Positions 58,684 through 64,000 of a stretch of 64,000 nucleotides of DNA are shown piece after piece (the first letter of the stretch is position 1; the number at the start of each line of letters is the position of its first letter). The notes beneath the pieces are model-generated. The model did no database searches and had not been told where the DNA came from. It worked only from the letters and a program-made list of their open reading frames with translations. The position numbers and the translations under genes were made by a program. Origin of the DNA: Staphylococcus sp. M0911 (lineage in GTDB: Bacteria; Bacillota; Bacilli; Staphylococcales; Staphylococcaceae); contig NZ_CP022881.1 in the NCBI RefSeq assembly GCF_003491325.1, forward strand, positions 1,116,001 to 1,180,000. Direction: 5' to 3'.

Positions 58684-58968
58684 ATGTTAAAATTAAACTT
58701 ACAGTTCTTCGCATCTAAAAAAGGGGTAAGTTCTACAAAAAACGGACGTGACTCTGAATCTAAACGTTTAGGTGCTAAACGTGCTGACGGTCAATACGTA
58801 ACAGGTGGTTCAATTCTTTATCGCCAACGTGGTACTAAAATTTACCCTGGTGAAAATGTAGGTCGTGGTGGCGATGATACATTATTCGCTAAAATCGACG
58901 GCGTTGTTAAATTTGAACGCAAAGGTCGCGACAAAAAACAAGTTTCTGTATATGCAGTAGCTGAATAA
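58684..58968 (+). CDS. rpmA: 50S ribosomal protein L27 with cleavable N-terminal extension
   Basis: This 94-residue bL27 starts [20 protein letters not shown]. The first nine residues (to FF) are the Firmicute extension that Prp removes so that the mature tail can reach the peptidyl-transferase centre. The body ([37 protein letters not shown]) is typical. The ATG at 58684 follows GTGAGGTG; the longer in-frame start at 58669 lies inside prp and ahead of the ribosome site. It is the last gene of the operon. Confidence 0.97.
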   Translation: MLKLNLQFFASKKGVSSTKNGRDSESKRLGAKRADGQYVTGGSILYRQRGTKIYPGENVGRGGDDTLFAKIDGVVKFERKGRDKKQVSVYAVAE

Positions 58969-58980
58969 TTTTGTCTAGTT

Positions 58981-59015
58981 AACACCAGAAGTGAAGGCTT
59001 CTGGTGTTTTCTTTT
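58981..59015 (+). terminator. Terminator after rplU-prp-rpmA
   Basis: A perfect 11-bp stem (AACACCAGAAG, 58981-58991, with 58998-59008) is followed by TTCTTTTG. Confidence 0.88.
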
Positions 59016-59119
59016 GTTTAAAATCTTATTCTGAAGTAAAAAAGTTATCACATTAAATCATGTTGATTCCTAATGATTCAATTTAAGAACTAAAATTTTT
59101 CTACACATAGACTTAATGA

Positions 59120-59125
59120 TATAAT
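59120..59125 (+). promoter_or_regulatory. Candidate obg -10 box
   Basis: TATAAT lies 45 bases before the obg ATG. The -35 region (TTTTCT) is weak. Confidence 0.4.
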
Positions 59126-59169
59126 TAAACAGATCATGAAAACAAAAATGAGTAAAAGAGGTGAGATAT

Positions 59170-60462
59170 ATGTTTGTCGATCAAGTGAAAATATCTCTTA
59201 AAGCAGGAGATGGTGGTAATGGTATTACCGCTTACAGAAGAGAAAAATATGTACCATTCGGTGGACCAGCTGGTGGAGATGGTGGCAAAGGTGCATCAGT
59301 AATATTTGAAGTAGATGAAGGACTACGTACATTATTAGATTTTAGATACCAAACGCACTTTAAAGCTAAAAAAGGTGAGAATGGTCAAAGTAGTAACATG
59401 CATGGAAGAAATGCTGAAGACTTAGTATTAAAAGTACCACCTGGCACAATTGTTAAAAGTGTTGAAACAGAAGAAGTGCTTGCAGACTTAGTAGAAGATG
59501 GCCAACGGGCTGTGGTGGCAAAAGGTGGTCGTGGAGGACGTGGCAACTCACGTTTTGCTACACCTAGAAATCCTGCCCCAGACTTCAGTGAAAATGGTGA
59601 ACCAGGTGAAGAAATTGACGTCACACTTGAATTAAAATTATTAGCAGATGTTGGTTTAGTAGGTTTTCCTAGTGTGGGTAAATCCACTTTGCTTTCAATC
59701 GTTTCGAAAGCTAAGCCTAAAATTGGGGCCTATCACTTTACAACAATTAAACCTAACTTAGGTGTTGTATCTACACCTGATAATAGAAGTTTTGTCATGG
59801 CTGACCTACCAGGATTAATCGAAGGTGCCTCAGACGGTGTAGGATTAGGTCATCAATTTTTACGACATGTTGAACGTACAAAAGTAATCGTACATATGAT
59901 TGATATGAGTGGTTCAGAAGGTCGTGACCCTATCGATGACTATCACGTAATTAATAAAGAATTAGTGGCATATAAACAACGTTTAGAAGATCGCCCTCAA
60001 ATTATAGTGGCAAATAAAATGGATATGCCAGATGCTGAAGATAATTTAGAATTATTCAAAGAGGAAATCGGCGATGACCATATCATAATTCCATTATCAG
60101 CTGTCTCAAGAGATAATATCGATCAATTATTATATACGATTGCTGATCAACTTGAAAAAGTTAAAGATATTGATTTCTCTGTTGAAGAAGATGAAAATGT
60201 TGGTGTAAACCGTGTTGTGTATAAACATACACCATCTCAAGACACATTCACGATTACAAGAGATGATGATGGTGCATACGTTGTGAGTGGTAATGCTATT
60301 GAAAGAACATTCAAGATGACTGATTTCAATAGTGATCCTGCTGTACGTAGGTTCGCAAGGCAAATGCGCTCAATGGGCATTGATGATGCTCTAAGAGCTA
60401 GAGGTTGTAGCAATGGAGATATCGTAAGAATTCTTGGTGGAGAATTTGAATTTATAGAATAG
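59170..60462 (+). CDS. obg: GTPase Obg (CgtA)
   Basis: This 430-residue essential GTPase acts in 50S maturation and the stringent/stress response. The Gly-rich OBG fold is at the N-terminus (1-158; [24 protein letters not shown] repeats, [11 protein letters not shown]). The G domain (~159-330) has G1 GFPSVGKS (165-172), G3 DLPGLIEGA (~212) and G4 NKMD (~283). The Firmicute OCT domain ends the protein (~345-430; [20 protein letters not shown]). The ATG at 59170 follows AGAGGTGA; an in-frame GTG three codons earlier overlaps that site. The pheB gene follows after 11 bases. Confidence 0.96.
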   Translation: MFVDQVKISLKAGDGGNGITAYRREKYVPFGGPAGGDGGKGASVIFEVDEGLRTLLDFRYQTHFKAKKGENGQSSNMHGRNAEDLVLKVPPGTIVKSVETEEVLADLVEDGQRAVVAKGGRGGRGNSRFATPRNPAPDFSENGEPGEEIDVTLELKLLADVGLVGFPSVGKSTLLSIVSKAKPKIGAYHFTTIKPNLGVVSTPDNRSFVMADLPGLIEGASDGVGLGHQFLRHVERTKVIVHMIDMSGSEGRDPIDDYHVINKELVAYKQRLEDRPQIIVANKMDMPDAEDNLELFKEEIGDDHIIIPLSAVSRDNIDQLLYTIADQLEKVKDIDFSVEEDENVGVNRVVYKHTPSQDTFTITRDDDGAYVVSGNAIERTFKMTDFNSDPAVRRFARQMRSMGIDDALRARGCSNGDIVRILGGEFEFIE

Positions 60463-60473
60463 GAGTGTGAAAG

Positions 60474-60929
60474 ATGGACAATAAAGAATATAGGAAGTTT
60501 TATCTTATACGCGAAGATGTTTTACCTGAATCTGTAATTAAAACTTTGAAAATAAAAGATGCATTAAAAAATAATTCTGAGTTGTCCATCTATGATGCCG
60601 TAAAACAATACGGTTTGTCACGTAGCGCTTTTTATAAATATAGAGAAACTATATTTCCTGTAGATGAAAAATTATTAGATCATCGTGAATTCACATTAAT
60701 TCTATATGTCAATGATATTGTAGGTATGTTGGCACAAGTATTAAATACAATTTCTCAATTACAGTTATCTGTACTTACTATACATCAAAGTGTACCGATG
60801 AATGATAAAGCGACAATTACCTTATCGTTAAATGCATCATCTTCAGATTTAATGATAGATGATGTAGTAATTGCTTTACGAGAAATTGAACATGTGTCTA
60901 AAGTAGAATTAATAAGCATGAGTATGTAA
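60474..60929 (+). CDS. pheB: ACT-domain protein PheB (UPF0735)
   Basis: This 151-residue protein has an N-terminal helical, HTH-like part (~20-60; LKNNSELSIYDAVKQYGLSR) and a C-terminal ACT domain (~70-148; FTLILYVNDIVGMLAQVLNT). ACT domains bind amino acids. The family is called PheB in B. subtilis, where it follows obg, but a true chorismate mutase activity is doubtful, so a regulatory role is more likely. AGGAGTG precedes the ATG. It sits in the run obg-pheB-ruvA-ruvB-queA-tgt with gaps under 40 bases. Confidence 0.85.
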   Translation: MDNKEYRKFYLIREDVLPESVIKTLKIKDALKNNSELSIYDAVKQYGLSRSAFYKYRETIFPVDEKLLDHREFTLILYVNDIVGMLAQVLNTISQLQLSVLTIHQSVPMNDKATITLSLNASSSDLMIDDVVIALREIEHVSKVELISMSM

Positions 60930-60945
60930 ATGAGGATGTGCTAAA

Positions 60946-61548
60946 ATGTACGCGTATATTAAAGGTAAACTAACGCAATTATTTCCTACTCACGTAGTGG
61001 TAGATGTTAATGGCGTTGGTTACGAAATTCAGACACCTAATTCATATCGTTTTCAAAAATATTTGGATAAAGAAGTTCAAATATTTACATCATTAATTGT
61101 TAGAGAAGATGCTCAGTTACTCTATGGTTTTATTAATGAAGAAGAGAAAGATATGTTTTTAAGTTTAATAAAAGTAACAGGAATAGGTCCAAAATCAGCA
61201 TTGGCTATACTTGCAACAAGTACACCTAATGAAGTGAAACAAGCTATTGAGAATGAAAACGATACTTACCTTACTAAATTCCCAGGTATCGGTAAGAAAA
61301 CTGCAAGACAAATAGTGCTTGATTTAAAAGGCAAAGTTCAAATTACAGAAGAAAATAGTGACACACTATTAAATGTGATGAATGATTCTAATGCTAATGA
61401 ATCTATGATTAAGGAAGCTATGTTAGCTTTAGAAGCGTTAGGTTATTCAAAACGTGAGTTATCTAAAGTTGAAAAGGTTCTAAAACAATCTAATATGGAT
61501 TCAGTTGATGAAGCTGTTAAAATCGGATTACAAACATTAGTGTCATAA
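60946..61548 (+). CDS. ruvA: Holliday junction DNA helicase subunit RuvA
   Basis: This 200-residue protein binds four-way junctions as a tetramer. Domain I is an OB fold ([20 protein letters not shown]). Domain II has two helix-hairpin-helix motifs ([16 protein letters not shown] at ~72 and [19 protein letters not shown] at ~107). The short C-terminal domain III (~155-200) contacts RuvB. GAGGATG lies before the ATG. ruvB follows after 34 bases. Confidence 0.96.
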   Translation: MYAYIKGKLTQLFPTHVVVDVNGVGYEIQTPNSYRFQKYLDKEVQIFTSLIVREDAQLLYGFINEEEKDMFLSLIKVTGIGPKSALAILATSTPNEVKQAIENENDTYLTKFPGIGKKTARQIVLDLKGKVQITEENSDTLLNVMNDSNANESMIKEAMLALEALGYSKRELSKVEKVLKQSNMDSVDEAVKIGLQTLVS

Positions 61549-61582
61549 AAAACCTAACATCAAAATGAAAGGGGGAAATATT

Positions 61583-62587
61583 ATGGATGAAAGAATGGTC
61601 GACCAAGCTGCACATAATGAAGAATCTGACTTCGAATTATCTTTACGACCAACTAAATTAAAGCAGTACATTGGTCAATCTTCCATTAAAAATAATTTAG
61701 AAGTATTCATTAAAGCAGCTAAATTGAGAGAAGAGCCTTTAGATCACGTTCTCTTATATGGTCCCCCTGGGTTAGGTAAAACAACTTTATCTAATATAAT
61801 AGCCAATGAAATGGACGTTAACATTAGAACAGTATCTGGCCCTTCATTAGAGCGTCCTGGAGATTTAGCAGCAATTTTATCTGGATTACAACCAGGAGAT
61901 GTGTTGTTCATTGATGAAATACATCGTTTAAGTAGTGTTGTTGAAGAAGTATTATATCCCGCGATGGAAGACTTTTTCCTAGACATCATTATAGGTAAAG
62001 GTGATGAAGCACGTAGTATTCGTATTGATTTACCACCTTTTACACTGGTTGGTGCTACAACACGTGCTGGAAGTTTAACTGGACCTTTAAGGGATCGATT
62101 TGGCGTCCACTTACGACTTGAATATTATAATGAAGCAGATTTAAAAGAAATTATAATAAGAACTGCTGAAGTACTAGGAACAGATATAGATGAAGAGAGT
62201 GCGATAGAGTTAGCAAAACGATCTAGAGGTACACCACGTGTAGCAAACCGTTTATTAAAAAGAGTGAGAGATTTTCAACAAGTAAATGAAGATGATCAAA
62301 TCTATATTGAAACTACAAAGCGTGCATTAAAACTATTACAAGTTGACGATTATGGATTAGATTATATTGATCACAAAATGATGAATTGTATATTAAATCA
62401 ATATAAAGGTGGACCTGTCGGACTTGATACAATTGCAGTGTCTATTGGTGAAGAACGAATAACTATCGAAGATGTTTATGAACCTTTCTTGATTCAAAAA
62501 GGTTTCTTAGAACGTACACCTCGAGGTAGAAAAGCAACACCATTGGCGCATGAACATTTTGGCAATTCTAATGAAATGAGGGAGTAA
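61583..62587 (+). CDS. ruvB: Holliday junction branch migration helicase RuvB
   Basis: This 334-residue AAA+ motor drives branch migration with RuvA. Walker A is GPPGLGKT (60-67), Walker [10 protein letters not shown] (~109), sensor 1 GATTRAG (~156) and the Arg finger lies in PLRDRFG (~167). A winged-helix domain ends the protein. The ATG at 61583 follows AAGGGGGAA and yields the family length. An in-frame ATG at 61565 lies before that ribosome site. The queA TTG start is one base after the stop. Confidence 0.97.
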   Translation: MDERMVDQAAHNEESDFELSLRPTKLKQYIGQSSIKNNLEVFIKAAKLREEPLDHVLLYGPPGLGKTTLSNIIANEMDVNIRTVSGPSLERPGDLAAILSGLQPGDVLFIDEIHRLSSVVEEVLYPAMEDFFLDIIIGKGDEARSIRIDLPPFTLVGATTRAGSLTGPLRDRFGVHLRLEYYNEADLKEIIIRTAEVLGTDIDEESAIELAKRSRGTPRVANRLLKRVRDFQQVNEDDQIYIETTKRALKLLQVDDYGLDYIDHKMMNCILNQYKGGPVGLDTIAVSIGEERITIEDVYEPFLIQKGFLERTPRGRKATPLAHEHFGNSNEMRE

Positions 62588-62588
62588 G

Positions 62589-63614
62589 TTGAATATTGAA
62601 GATTTTGACTACGATTTACCTGAATCTCTAATCGCACAAACGCCTTTAAAAAATAGAGACCAAAGTAGATTGTTAGTATTAAATAGAAATAATGGAAATA
62701 TGGAACATCTACATTTTAAAGATGTGATTAACTATTTTAATCCTGGTGATACGCTTGTTTTAAATGATACTAGAGTTATGCCCGCAAGACTTTTTGGATT
62801 AAAAGAAGAAACGGGTGCTAAAGTTGAGATGCTTATGTTGACTCAAATTGAAGGCAATGATTGGGAGGTATTGTTAAAGCCGGCCAAACGTATTAAAGTA
62901 GGGAATCAATTGAATTTCGGAGATGGAAAAATTATCGCTGAATGTATTGAAGAGTTAGCCCAAGGTGGTAGAATTATGCGCTTGCATTATGAAGGAATAT
63001 TGCAAGAACGTCTTGATGAATTAGGTGAGATGCCTTTACCACCATATATTAAAGAAAGACTAGATGATCCTGATCGTTATCAAACAGTTTATGCAAAAGA
63101 AAGTGGATCTGCTGCAGCACCTACTGCAGGGTTACATTTTACAGATGAACTTTTAGAGTCAATTAAGGCAAAAGGTGTGAATATCGCCTTTATCACATTG
63201 CATGTTGGTCTTGGTACATTTAGACCAGTAAGTGTAGATAATATTGATGATCATGAGATGCATAGTGAGTATTATCAAATGACACAAGAAACTGCAGATT
63301 TATTAAATGAAACAAGAAAAAAAGGTCATCGAATTATTTCAGTAGGTACAACATCAACTAGAACACTTGAAACAATACGTAGAGATCATTCAGAATTTGT
63401 TGAAAAAAGCGGTTGGACAGATATCTTTATCTATCCAGGTTTTGAATATAAAGCTATTGATGGTTTGATTACTAATTTCCATCTTCCTAAATCAACGCTA
63501 GTAATGTTAGTGTCAGCGTTTAGTAGTAGAGAATATATTTTAAATGCATATCAAAAAGCTGTTGAAATGGAATATAGATTCTTTAGTTTTGGAGATGCAA
63601 TGTTAATTATCTAA
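62589..63614 (+). CDS. queA: S-adenosylmethionine:tRNA ribosyltransferase-isomerase
   Basis: This 341-residue enzyme moves the ribosyl part of SAM onto preQ1-modified tRNA to form epoxyqueuosine. Family segments are [14 protein letters not shown] (start), [12 protein letters not shown] (~59), [15 protein letters not shown] (~172) and [17 protein letters not shown]. The start is TTG at 62589, with GAGGGAG 4 bases before it, and gives the conserved [12 protein letters not shown]. It works in the same pathway as tgt, which follows 21 bases later. Confidence 0.94.
   Translation: MNIEDFDYDLPESLIAQTPLKNRDQSRLLVLNRNNGNMEHLHFKDVINYFNPGDTLVLNDTRVMPARLFGLKEETGAKVEMLMLTQIEGNDWEVLLKPAKRIKVGNQLNFGDGKIIAECIEELAQGGRIMRLHYEGILQERLDELGEMPLPPYIKERLDDPDRYQTVYAKESGSAAAPTAGLHFTDELLESIKAKGVNIAFITLHVGLGTFRPVSVDNIDDHEMHSEYYQMTQETADLLNETRKKGHRIISVGTTSTRTLETIRRDHSEFVEKSGWTDIFIYPGFEYKAIDGLITNFHLPKSTLVMLVSAFSSREYILNAYQKAVEMEYRFFSFGDAMLII

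Positions 63615-64000
<386 letters not shown>

Noticed and set aside
60474..60929. pheB product as a true chorismate mutase
   Set aside because: Only an ACT domain and an HTH-like part are visible; no mutase active-site pattern was seen.

Overview
The window is a 64 kb stretch of chromosomal core genome from a low-GC Gram-positive coccus, almost certainly a Staphylococcus. The gene order (pfkA-pyk-cycA-citZ-icd-phoPR-polA-mutM-coaE-gapB-nrdR-dnaB-dnaI-thrS-lysP-infC and hemAXCDBL-tag-valS-folC-comC-radC-mreCD-rplU-prp-rpmA-obg-pheB-ruvAB-queA-tgt) matches the staphylococcal backbone as I remember it, and many proteins have the lengths known from S. aureus. Several proteins differ from the S. 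aureus sequences I remember (for example IF-3), so a coagulase-negative species is more likely. The exact species cannot be fixed by reading alone.

Layout. 1-7.6 kb: a partial Xaa-Pro peptidase (- strand), an UPF0173 hydrolase, a universal stress protein (- strand), then a ytoI-like regulator, nrnA and dnaE. 7.9-14.1 kb: carbon metabolism and fatty-acid precursor genes (malic enzyme, accDA, pfkA-pyk). 14.3-15.7 kb: the cycA-type permease on the opposite strand. 16-21 kb: citZ-icd and phoPR. 21-30 kb: DNA replication and repair genes (polA, mutM, nrdR, dnaB, dnaI) with coaE and gapB. 30-35.4 kb: three RNA-controlled units: thrS (T-box), lysP (lysine riboswitch) and infC-rpmI-rplT (L20-type leader). 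35.6-40.9 kb: Nudix protein, TPR protein, tig, clpX, engB. 41-47.2 kb: the six-gene haem operon from glutamyl-tRNA to uroporphyrinogen III. 47.3-55 kb: AbrB-family membrane protein, a frameshifted tag, valS (T-box), folC, comC, radC. 55-56.3 kb: small, little-characterised membrane or charged proteins. 56.5-64 kb: mreCD, rplU-prp-rpmA, obg, an ACT-domain protein, ruvAB, queA and the start of tgt.

There is no transposase, phage gene, CRISPR array, tRNA or rRNA, and no obvious foreign island. I did not find an undescribed multi-gene system. The points most worth a second look are regulatory or evolutionary. An 11-10-11 inverted repeat at the gapB promoter fits the CcpN consensus. A perfect 8-1-8 PerR-like palindrome sits on the hemA -10 box. 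A 38-nt near-perfect palindrome lies between coaE and gapB. infC has an ATA start placed by its Shine-Dalgarno sequence. tag carries a one-base deletion. A cluster of small genes lies between radC and mreC, where rod-shaped bacilli carry mreB. Two of the small genes (59 and 49 codons) were found by direct reading.

Gene starts were set by Shine-Dalgarno position and family length. Several differ from the longest open frame, as noted in the entries.
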